Positions 1 to 5,366 of a stretch of 19,123 nucleotides of DNA are shown piece after piece (position 1 is the first letter of the stretch; every line of letters begins with the position of its first letter). The translations under genes and the position numbers were made by a program. The notes under the pieces were generated by a model. It searched no databases. It saw only the letters and a program-made list of their open reading frames with translations, and had not been told where the DNA came from. Source of the DNA: JBBITI01 sp037440885 (GTDB lineage Bacteria; Chloroflexota; Dehalococcoidia; Dehalococcoidales; UBA2162). The DNA is taken from assembly GCA_037440885.1 (NCBI GenBank), contig JBBITI010000050.1:1-19123 (forward strand). The letters are read 5' to 3'.

Positions 1-261
1 ATCTGTCAATGGGTCATTTAGAGATTTTGCTTCAATAAGAAGAACCGCTCTATCTTCGATCTTGCATGCGTAATCGACAGATTTGCCGTCAATAGTAGGA
101 TATTCGGTTTGTACCTTGTCCCAATTACTTACATCCCATCCTAAAGCTTGAAGTAATGGATCTATGAAAATATTGCGAGTCGGAGTTTCCTTCAAATCGG
201 AATTTTTATGTTTTTCCAATTTTGTTTTCATGATCTCGATACATGTTAATAGATCATTCAT
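1..261 (-). CDS. Restriction-type HsdR_N domain protein, 5' part only
   Basis: This is the first 87 codons of a gene that runs off the left edge. It starts at the ATG whose first base is 261, behind AAGGAG six bases upstream on the minus strand. The reading contains a DPLLQALGWDV segment (about residues 34-44), then VDYA with Asp63 and IEAKS with Glu77 and Lys79. That D...ExK spacing is the nuclease core of the HsdR N-terminal domain family found in type I restriction R subunits and in short stand-alone proteins. The helicase part of a true HsdR would lie outside the window, so which type it is cannot be told. The gene is clearly richer in A+T than the genes from 513 onward, which suggests recent acquisition. 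Confidence 0.75.
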   Translation of the reverse strand, partial: MNDLLTCIEIMKTKLEKHKNSDLKETPTRNIFIDPLLQALGWDVSNWDKVQTEYPTIDGKSVDYACKIEDRAVLLIEAKSLNDPLTD

Positions 262-512
262 ATCGTCTCCTTAAGTCGGAGTAACTTTTGGCCAGATTTT
301 AACATCATTTTGGCTGATTATCAAAGAAATCGAAAGAAACGAGATGTCTTACAGACGTTTTGTGACCGAATTTAATGATGAGGTTAGTCCCTATTAGTGA
401 GATAAAAGAAATACTAAAATAAGAGTCGACATAGAGTAAATGCATTGCTTGCAATGCAGGCTTGATTTGGTATAGATAGAATCTGCATCTAAAAGTCAGT
501 ACGACATCCCTA
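262..512. other. AT-rich intergenic junction without a gene
   Basis: No convincing reading frame is seen here. The stretch is AT-rich like the HsdR_N gene on its left and unlike the VOC gene on its right. The change in composition comes within a few bases of 510. A perfect inverted repeat lies at 441-458. Confidence 0.6.
441..458. repeat. Perfect 8-bp inverted repeat
   Basis: TGCATTGC, a TT centre, then GCAATGCA. It sits between the HsdR_N start and the broken VOC gene. It could be an operator for a neighbouring gene or a footprint of the rearrangement; there is no flanking evidence for either. Confidence 0.5.
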
Positions 513-1352
513 TTGACCTTCTCGGAAGTCTCGCTTATCAGCCACTCGCGCCCGGTCGCAGCCTCCGGGATCAGGGTCAACAAAATCATTGAGAATCTGC
601 AGGTAGGTTCTCTTGTAGTGGAGTGTATTCTCGGTCGTCCTGAAGGCGACGGGATGAACGATGACTTTTTTCGTGACTGCGGTGAAGGCATCAGCCATAT
701 CTGTTTTAATGTGCCCGACCCCGAAAAGGTGACCGCGGACCTGTTGGCGAAAGGTGCCGAAATCGTTATGAGTCTGGAACAGGACGGCAAGATCGTGGAA
801 AATTACCTGGGTACGGCGAAACACGGTCGCATCTGGCTTTCGCTCCGGCCGTTACCGGAAAAGTGGCACCGGGACTGGCAGGCGCACCACCGGGCGCATC
901 CCCTGGTGAGTGGCTGGAAATTCCGCGGGATGGCGGTGTCGGTTAAAGACCTGGACCAGGCGGTGGCGTATTACCAGCACCTGGGGATCGCCGAATTTAA
1001 ATCCGAGTTTGTTCTGGATAGTTCTTCTCCCGGATTTAAAGTACACGGTCTTACCGGTTCTGTCGCCCGGGCGCGAGTCCGTAATGCTATGGTAGGGCCG
1101 GTAGTGTACGAGTTTGTGCAAACTCTGGAGAAAGAGACGACCTACGGCGCATTTTTAAGCCAGCGGTGCGACGGCGCCTGCAGCCTCGATTTTACCGTAA
1201 ATGATCTGACGAATGAGACTGCCCGGCTGGTGTATCGCGGTATTCAGGTTGTACTCAGCGGGAGGCTGAATAACGGTGATGCTTTCGCCTGTTTCGATAC
1301 CCGGAAAGTCGGCAATCTGATGGTGAAGCTGGTCCAGGAAAGCGGGAAATAG
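513..1352 (+). pseudogene. Two-domain VOC (glyoxalase-like) protein, 5'-truncated
   Basis: The 279-residue reading contains two VOC modules of the methylmalonyl-CoA epimerase-like type. The first is only a C-terminal part: it begins at FSEVSL and runs through GEGISHICF (about residue 57) to the GRIWLSL strand, so the initial beta-alpha segment of about 40-45 residues is missing. The second module (about residues 137-277) is complete in length, but the usual metal-binding His near its start is replaced (FRGMAVSV) and the second His is absent (GACSLDF). No Shine-Dalgarno precedes the TTG at 513, and the frame is closed by a TAG at 477-479 in AT-rich sequence. A truncated remnant is more likely than a working gene. 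If it is translated, the second domain could be a non-catalytic binding fold. Confidence 0.65.
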
Positions 1353-1397
1353 ACCGGCAAGACCGGAAACCGCATGATTGCCAGTGTAATAATCCCC

Positions 1398-1415
1398 TTC
1401 CCGCGCCGGCGGGAA
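1398..1415. repeat. REP-like GC hairpin
   Basis: TTCCCGC, loop GCCG, then GCGGGAA, lying between the converging VOC remnant and the cupin gene. The TTCCCGC...GCGGGAAT shape resembles short REP-like elements scattered through many bacterial genomes. It could also act as a weak two-way terminator, although no T-tract follows. Confidence 0.45.
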
Positions 1416-1455
1416 TCCGGGACACCATTCTAGTTGTATTTCATGATGGGTATGA

Positions 1456-2013
1456 TCAGTATTGAGTCTGCGGCCCGGCCTGCTCCGGCCAGTGCATTAC
1501 CATCTCGTCGCTGTCATAACCCTGGTCGATGAAGATCATTCTTTTCAGGTCTTCCTCAGACACCATGTTTTTCAATGCTTTTTCAGTGTGGCTGGGATTC
1601 TGATTGATGGTTACGATGATAAAAGGACGGGTGACCTTCAAAATCCGCCAGGGGCCGTGGGCGAAATTGGCCGGAATGCACATGATCGTCGAACGAGTGA
1701 CGATATGTTTTTCCATCTCCGGTCCCATGTGCATTTCGACTTCCGCCCCGAGGTCCCAGGGATTGTTCGGGTCCGTCCCCAGGTGAACGAATAGCTCCGG
1801 GTACTTGTGCGTGTGAGGCCCGTGAGATATCTCGCCCCACGCTTTCGTGCCGTAAGCTCCGTAAGGCTTATCGCCGACCCAGAAGATCTGGTATTCGTTA
1901 CAACCCTCAAAAGTTTTACCATCCAGAAAACCGATCGTGGCATAAGGCCGGCTTGCCTGGATTTCCGCGCTGACTCCCGAGATAAACAGGTGATCGTATT
2001 TGTTGCCTGTCAA
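1456..2013 (-). CDS. Cupin-fold protein (paralogue A)
   Basis: A 185-residue protein starting at TTG (first base 2013), behind GGAGGGG with five bases spacing. The metal-binding cupin signature HTHKYPE is at residues 67-73 (HxHxxxE), preceded by His64, and the second motif IPANFAHGPW has His119. This predicts a metal-binding beta barrel. It shares the pattern LGAE(V/I)...MGPE/LGEE...H(I/V)xT...IP...H with the neighbouring cupin gene, so the two are paralogues. The protein has no signal peptide or membrane segment and is probably cytoplasmic. The reaction is unknown; cupins of this form include dioxygenases, isomerases and pure binding proteins. Confidence 0.75.
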   Translation of the reverse strand: MTGNKYDHLFISGVSAEIQASRPYATIGFLDGKTFEGCNEYQIFWVGDKPYGAYGTKAWGEISHGPHTHKYPELFVHLGTDPNNPWDLGAEVEMHMGPEMEKHIVTRSTIMCIPANFAHGPWRILKVTRPFIIVTINQNPSHTEKALKNMVSEEDLKRMIFIDQGYDSDEMVMHWPEQAGPQTQY

Positions 2014-2146
2014 TTGACCCCTCCATTAATTAAATTGAATGTAATAACCCTAAATCAATATTTGATATGTGTTAATTGATGTTAAAGAGGTGAACGCCGT
2101 GGCGCACAAGGAGAATGTCGATACCGATAAAGGCTAACGATAACTT

Positions 2147-2617
2147 TCAAACGGTCCCCCTTCGTTTCTGGCTGCTTTTACCGGGAAGTTTAGCCGGTTG
2201 AATCGGAGCAGTTATCGCTTGCGCATATTCCGGCGTTGTTGATATTTCCAGGAAAACGAATGGTTTTGCGATCTTAGTGACTTTCAACGGACAGTGTTTC
2301 AAGCCCGGTGGGATCGAGACGATCGTGGCGCTGGTGATAACATGCTCTTCTTTTTCCTCACCCAGAGAGATATGAATTTCCGCTCCCAGATCGTTGATAT
2401 CCTCCGGGTTCCCGCCGATAAAACAAAGCAGTTCGTGAAAATCGTGGGCGTGGGTCTCCGGCGCTTCATAATAGTCATTGATGCAGTGATATCCCAGCGT
2501 GGTTCCGTTTTTAAATTCATTGTTGTGAGATGAGAGAGAGATTCCGGTCGTCCCCGGTTCGCCGCCCATATAAAACGGACCGCGAATGACGTGTCTCCAG
2601 TATTTTTTCGTCTCCAA
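2147..2617 (-). CDS. Cupin-fold protein (paralogue B)
   Basis: A 156-residue protein starting at TTG (first base 2617), behind GGAGG with eight bases spacing. The metal site motif is HAHDFHE (about residues 56-62), followed by NDLGAEI, EEHVITSAT and IPPGLKHCP. The layout matches the cupin gene downstream on the same strand, 133 bases away, so the pair is probably co-transcribed. Its C-terminus ends in a basic tail (GKSSQKRRG) that paralogue A lacks. Function not known. Confidence 0.75.
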   Translation of the reverse strand: METKKYWRHVIRGPFYMGGEPGTTGISLSSHNNEFKNGTTLGYHCINDYYEAPETHAHDFHELLCFIGGNPEDINDLGAEIHISLGEEKEEHVITSATIVSIPPGLKHCPLKVTKIAKPFVFLEISTTPEYAQAITAPIQPAKLPGKSSQKRRGTV

Positions 2618-2759
2618 TCTGTTTACCTCCCTCCGTGAGATATAATATATTCGAATTATACAATAACAAACATTGGAACATTGAAACCCGTAGCGGTTGA
2701 AAAGAGCAGGCGGAGTAGTGTATTTTTAATATCTATTCTTAAATATTTGGAGGATGGGT
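2618..2759. promoter_or_regulatory. AT-rich divergent promoter region
   Basis: This separates the cupin pair (minus) from the ABM-like gene (plus). A TATAAT lies on the plus strand at 2641-2646 and another on the minus strand at 2656-2661. No clear -35 partner is visible for either, so exact promoters are not assigned. Confidence 0.4.
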
Positions 2760-3062
2760 GTGATCAGAGTTCTGGTGGGATACAAGGTGAAGCCAAAAGT
2801 TGACATACTCCCGCTGTTGCTGCAGATCAGGGCCAGTGAAATGACCTATCCTGGATTTGTTTCATTAGAAAATCTCCAGAATAGAGATGATGAGCATACG
2901 ATTGTTGCTATGGACACCTGGGAGAAACTGTCCGATTGGAAGGCGTGGGAATCATCGACGGTACGGCAAAAAATCCTTGCCGATATGGCAGATAAACTTA
3001 CCGAACCGCCAAAGGTGACAGTCTATACCATCATGCCTACCGTGGGCTGGTTTATACGATAA
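2760..3062 (+). CDS. ABM-like dimeric alpha/beta-barrel protein
   Basis: The GTG at 2760 is preferred over the ATG at 2754, because GGAGG ends directly against the ATG but lies six bases before the GTG. The 100-residue product has the ferredoxin-like pattern of antibiotic-biosynthesis-monooxygenase (ABM) proteins: a first strand VIRVLVGYKV, a helix, then PGFVSLENLQN, HTIVAMDTWEKLSDWKAW, and a last strand KVTVYTIM. ABM proteins form dimers; some oxidise quinones or degrade haem, while many have no known activity. The gene stands alone between divergent promoters and the next small gene. Confidence 0.65.
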   Translation: MIRVLVGYKVKPKVDILPLLLQIRASEMTYPGFVSLENLQNRDDEHTIVAMDTWEKLSDWKAWESSTVRQKILADMADKLTEPPKVTVYTIMPTVGWFIR

Positions 3063-3159
3063 ACGGAATAAAGATGACAGTTGTTTGCAACCGCCGGCGA
3101 ATTCGGACTATTTTTCCGGGCTGATATTCCTCGTTAGAATAATGATGGGAGGTTGTAGC

Positions 3160-3297
3160 TTGAAATTCAGTGGTGCGACTATGGGGGTTATTGCAATCGT
3201 TCTTGGCATCCTGGTGCTGGTGTTACCCGATCTTATCCGGTGGTTTGTCGGCGTCGGTCTGATTGTCCTGGGGGTTCTGGCTCTTGTAAAGAAATAA
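3160..3297 (+). CDS. Small two-helix membrane protein, DUF3096-like
   Basis: The start is taken as TTG 3160, seven bases after GGGAGG. This gives 45 residues, almost entirely two hydrophobic helices (about 7-23 and 27-43) joined by the short turn PDLIRW and ending in KK. The pattern IAIVLGILVLVLP...VGVGLIVLGVLAL matches the DUF3096 type of tiny membrane protein. No function is known. It is followed by a strong hairpin at 3331-3367 that probably ends the transcript. Confidence 0.65.
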   Translation: MKFSGATMGVIAIVLGILVLVLPDLIRWFVGVGLIVLGVLALVKK

Positions 3298-3330
3298 CCT
3301 GGTGCCGGTATTCGTCCGAATGGAATTTTG

Positions 3331-3367
3331 ACTTAAAGGTCTGGCTGACCCGGCCAGACCTTTAAGT
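3331..3367. terminator. 15-bp stem hairpin, likely terminator
   Basis: The arms ACTTAAAGGTCTGGC and its perfect complement enclose a 7-base loop (TGACCCG). The A/T-rich outer arm gives a short T-run on the 3' side. It lies 33 bases after the DUF3096-like gene. Confidence 0.6.
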
Positions 3368-3438
3368 TGTTACCTAACCGTAACTTATTTACCGCCTTAG
3401 TAACTATTTTGTAACAACTGTATTGTAAACTGTTAAGG

Positions 3439-3466
3439 TTTTGCCGGGAAATATCTCCCGGCAAAA
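3439..3466. terminator. Second hairpin upstream of zinc-ribbon gene
   Basis: An 11-bp perfect stem (TTTTGCCGGGA with its complement) encloses a 6-base loop. It lies 29 bases before the zinc-ribbon start codon, so it either backs up the previous terminator or forms part of the 5' leader of the next gene. Confidence 0.45.
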
Positions 3467-3495
3467 TAATTCTCAAGATAACTAAGGTGGTATTA

Positions 3496-3684
3496 ATGGC
3501 TAGATGGAAACTCAAAGGTTGCCCTCGTTGTAAGGGTGACCTGCTCGTAGAACGCACCGGTGAAAAATGGGATGAATACTGCTTGCAATGCGGTTACCGG
3601 CGCGACTTGAAAGTTGTCTTACCCGCGGCATTGTTACCCGATGGCCTTACGCCTGCTGCTGCAAAGAGTGAAGTCGCTGATTAG
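3496..3684 (+). CDS. Small single zinc-ribbon protein
   Basis: ATG 3496 lies five bases after AAGGTGG; an in-frame TTG upstream has no such support. The 62-residue protein carries CPRC (Cys9, Cys12) and CLQC (Cys29, Cys32) within a two-strand ribbon, then a hydrophobic and Ala-rich tail. This is a typical one-zinc ribbon of the kind that binds nucleic acid or a protein partner. Its role is unknown. It is not clearly homologous over its length to the four-CxxC protein next to it. Confidence 0.7.
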   Translation: MARWKLKGCPRCKGDLLVERTGEKWDEYCLQCGYRRDLKVVLPAALLPDGLTPAAAKSEVAD

Positions 3685-3711
3685 AAGCAAAGCGGCTTGA
3701 ATTTGGTCGTA

Positions 3712-3740
3712 TTGATTGGCTGATTGTCCTGTGGTATGAT
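3712..3740 (+). promoter_or_regulatory. Sigma70-type promoter for the four-CxxC gene
   Basis: TTGATT at 3712-3717 and TATGAT at 3735-3740, separated by 17 bases. This leaves a 5' leader of about 100 bases before the start codon at 3850. Confidence 0.6.
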
Positions 3741-3804
3741 ATTAGATAACTGGTTTAGTCGGGTTGTCTCTCACTGAGTCAACATTCATAAATGTCCTCA
3801 CAGG

Positions 3805-3849
3805 TGGATGACCGGAACTCTAACCAAATTTGAAGAAGGAGGTCATCCA
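3805..3849 (+). promoter_or_regulatory. Leader hairpin touching the ribosome binding site
   Basis: TGGATGACC at 3805-3813 is the exact complement of GGTCATCCA at 3841-3849. The second copy is the last nine bases before the start codon and includes the end of the GGAGG element. The 27-base loop leaves AAGGA free. Folding would partly close the initiation region, which suggests control of translation. Confidence 0.45.
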
Positions 3850-4185
3850 ATGGCTTTCGAAGAAAAAACGCTGACTTGTACGGATTGCGGTGCGAATTTT
3901 GCGTTCACCGTGGAAGAGCAGGAACTGTTCAAGACCAAGGGTTATACTAATGAGCCCAAGCGGTGTCCGTCTTGCCGCGAAGCACGTAAAGCACAGCAAA
4001 ACACGAATCGTAGCAGCAACTTTGGCAGTTACGGCAACCGCAGCGGCTATACTTCAGCTAGACGGGATATGTTCCCCGCGAAATGCGCTGAATGTGGTAG
4101 AGATACCCAGGTTCCTTTCCAACCGCGCAACGACCGGCCCGTATATTGTTCGGACTGTTATCGCAAGATCAAACCTGCCAGGTAG
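3850..4185 (+). CDS. Double zinc-ribbon protein (four CxxC motifs)
   Basis: ATG 3850 is chosen because GAAGGAGG lies seven bases upstream; the in-frame ATG at 3808 falls within the leader hairpin. The 111-residue protein has two zinc ribbons: Cys10/13 with Cys39/42, and Cys79/82 with Cys100/103. They are joined by a Gly/Asn/Ser/Arg-rich linker (about 50-72). The start (KTLTCTDCGANFAFT) and the end (CAECGRDTQVPF...RPVYCSDCY) match a family of short proteins common in Chloroflexota and some other bacteria, often annotated only as zinc-ribbon domain protein. A flexible RG/SG-rich linker between ribbons suggests RNA or DNA binding. Its own promoter and terminator make it a single-gene unit. Confidence 0.8.
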   Translation: MAFEEKTLTCTDCGANFAFTVEEQELFKTKGYTNEPKRCPSCREARKAQQNTNRSSNFGSYGNRSGYTSARRDMFPAKCAECGRDTQVPFQPRNDRPVYCSDCYRKIKPAR

Positions 4186-4198
4186 TCGAACATAGTAA

Positions 4199-4229
4199 AA
4201 AAAAGCCGGGCGCATAACCCGGCTTTTTT
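4199..4229. terminator. Two-way intrinsic terminator
   Basis: A 12-bp stem (AAAAAAGCCGGG with its complement) and a 7-base loop give a T6 tract on each strand. It serves the zinc-ribbon gene on the left and the VOC gene converging from the right. Confidence 0.9.
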
Positions 4230-4283
4230 ATTTTTTGAATCTGCATTCAGGAATATGATTCTTTGTGTCGCCAGATGCTGCCG

Positions 4284-4652
4284 CTAGAATTCACCCTGCT
4301 GCAACTCAATGGATACTCCGTCCGGTGTTTTTAGAAAAGAGATCTGAAAGTCCGGCCTTATTTGCGTCCTTTCCATAGTAAAGGCGACCCCTTGCGATTG
4401 TAACTCGGCGACCGCTTTTTCGATGTCGTTGGTTCTGATACCAAAATGATCGAGCGACGGTTTGTCTGCCTCTCCCGAGCGCCGTTCAGCAACCAGTATT
4501 TTGGTGTCACCGATCCAGACGGTGACTTTTTTCCTTCCTCCCGGCATTTCCTCGATAACTTTCCGCGCTGCGAACTTTTTCTCATAAAACTCTGCGGTTT
4601 TCACCGGGTCCGAGCTTGCCAGATGGATGTGATCGAAAGTGTACTCCGGCAT
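4284..4652 (-). CDS. VOC family (glyoxalase-like) protein, single domain
   Basis: The ATG with first base 4652 is preferred over a start 19 codons further upstream, because GGAGGAGG lies five bases before it. The 122 residues form one complete VOC domain of two beta-alpha-beta-beta-beta units. Candidate metal ligands are in their expected places: His8 (FDHIHLA), His69 (LDHFGI) and Glu116 (VSIELQQ). VOC enzymes of this size act as dimers on small substrates (glyoxalase, epimerase, dioxygenase, thiol transferase); the substrate cannot be read from the sequence. It is unrelated in detail to the truncated two-domain VOC gene at 513-1352. Confidence 0.8.
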   Translation of the reverse strand: MPEYTFDHIHLASSDPVKTAEFYEKKFAARKVIEEMPGGRKKVTVWIGDTKILVAERRSGEADKPSLDHFGIRTNDIEKAVAELQSQGVAFTMERTQIRPDFQISFLKTPDGVSIELQQGEF

Positions 4653-4741
4653 GTGTCCCTCCTCCGTTTTTGTTGGCCTAATCGTAAAGGTAGGGGTTAG
4701 TTCTGTCAAATACCAGCCTCACCAGAAACAGCTTATCCATG

Positions 4742-4747
4742 TATAAT
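4742..4747 (+). promoter_or_regulatory. Candidate -10 element for the GYD gene
   Basis: A perfect TATAAT, 60 bases before the GYD start. No good -35 is seen at 16-18 bases spacing. Confidence 0.35.
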
Positions 4748-4806
4748 ACGGGGTAGGAGTCATCTTAATAACAATGTACCGCTGGAAGGCGGCAGGAGGT
4801 AATAAA

Positions 4807-5088
4807 ATGGCGGTCTATGTCATGCTCACAACCTTAACCGATGAGGGCCGGAAAACTCTGAAGCAAAATCCCAAGCGGCTGATAGAAGTCAACAAGGAAG
4901 TCGAAGCGATGGGTGTGAAGATACTCGCCCAATATGCTTTGCTGGGGCCTTATGACTTTATCAACATCCTCGAAGCTGCTGGCAATACAACGATCTCCAA
5001 GGTGGCGCTGGAATTGGGCTCGCGCGGCACTATCCAGACATTTACTATGGCGGCTATCCCGATTGATGAAGTGGTCGGTAACCGTTAA
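4807..5088 (+). CDS. GYD domain protein
   Basis: ATG 4807 follows GGAGG with seven bases spacing; an upstream in-frame ATG at 4774 has no such site. The 93-residue product matches the GYD family pattern: MAVYVMLTTLTDEGRKTLKQNPKR, then VKILAQYALLGPYDFINILEA with the family motif variant GPYD, and a last strand IQTFTMAAIPIDE. These are small ferredoxin-like-fold proteins, widespread in Chloroflexota, archaea and rhizobia, without a proven biochemical role. Confidence 0.8.
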   Translation: MAVYVMLTTLTDEGRKTLKQNPKRLIEVNKEVEAMGVKILAQYALLGPYDFINILEAAGNTTISKVALELGSRGTIQTFTMAAIPIDEVVGNR

Positions 5089-5161
5089 TACTTTTATCAA
5101 CCGGGGAAATTACAAAACAAGCATTACAGGGAAGATTGCCTTGCCCATAGGCTTATTTTAG

Positions 5162-5190
5162 TTGACATATCTATTTTCAAGTGTTATGCT
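5162..5190 (+). promoter_or_regulatory. Strong promoter of the molybdoenzyme operon
   Basis: TTGACA at 5162-5167 and TATGCT at 5185-5190 with the ideal 17-base spacer. The predicted start of transcription near 5197 would leave only about six bases before the leader-peptide ATG at 5203, so the leader may be translated almost leaderless. Confidence 0.7.
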
Positions 5191-5202
5191 TCTGAATTAG
5201 TC

Positions 5203-5283
5203 ATGGTCACGCGTAATCAGTATTACTATTACTATTACTATCAACCGGCTTCCGATTGGGGGCTGATTCTCCTTCGAGCGTGA
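5203..5283 (+). CDS. Poly-tyrosine leader peptide (attenuator)
   Basis: A 26-codon reading frame runs from ATG 5203 to TGA 5281-5283. It reads Met-Val-Thr-Arg-Asn-Gln, then seven consecutive Tyr codons (alternating TAT/TAC, 5221-5241), then QPASDWGLILLRA. It lies between a consensus promoter and an intrinsic terminator, as the leader peptides of amino-acid operons do (pheL and trpL are the known models: runs of the regulating amino acid in a short peptide). A ribosome waiting for charged tRNA-Tyr would sit on 5221-5241, with its leading edge near 5255, just before the antiterminator strand at 5258. The weak point is the lack of a visible Shine-Dalgarno. The alternating codons rule out a homopolymer artefact; a six-base tandem repeat by chance remains the alternative. 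Confidence 0.75.
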   Translation: MVTRNQYYYYYYYQPASDWGLILLRA

Positions 5284-5323
5284 CACGCAAAATTTAAGAA
5301 TAGAAGCCCCCGCAAGGGGGCTT
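5206..5323 (+). promoter_or_regulatory. Transcription attenuator with competing hairpins
   Basis: Four segments can be seen. Protector: GTCACGC (5206-5212) pairs with GCGTGAC (5278-5284), and AATCAG (5215-5220) with CTGATT (5263-5268). Antiterminator: GGGGGCT (5258-5264) pairs with AGCCCCC (5305-5311), extended by ATTCT (5266-5270) with AGAAT (5297-5301). Terminator: 5304-5311 with 5316-5323. Pairings 1:2, 2:3 and 3:4 are mutually exclusive, as in trp-type attenuation. Tyr starvation would mask segment 1, free segment 2 and allow read-through. A ribosome reaching the stop codon would cover the 3' half of segment 2 and let the terminator form. Confidence 0.7.
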
Positions 5324-5332
5324 TTTTGTTTT
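5304..5332 (+). terminator. Intrinsic terminator inside the leader
   Basis: An 8-bp GC-rich stem (AAGCCCCC with its complement), a GCAA tetraloop, then TTTTGTTTT. It lies 35 bases upstream of the molybdoenzyme start, so it must be overcome for that gene to be expressed from the promoter at 5162-5190. Confidence 0.85.
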
Positions 5333-5366
5333 AGCCCTGGCTGAACGAAATTCGGAGAATACAGAT

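Noticed and set aside
305..790. 161-residue minus-strand reading frame
   Set aside because: It lies antisense to the VOC remnant, spans the composition boundary, has no family pattern and no ribosome site.
2100..2135. Tiny plus-strand frame after GAGGTG (12 codons from GTG)
   Set aside because: Too short, with no terminator or other support, and it lies within the cupin intergenic region.
5221..5241. Simple microsatellite (TATTAC repeat)
   Set aside because: It is a repeat at the DNA level, but it sits in frame inside a short peptide with promoter, antiterminator and terminator, so a functional reading is preferred.
5191..5366. Molybdenum-cofactor riboswitch upstream of the molybdoenzyme
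   Set aside because: The known Moco riboswitch is larger and its conserved core was not recognised. The translated Tyr run plus competing hairpins explain the leader better.
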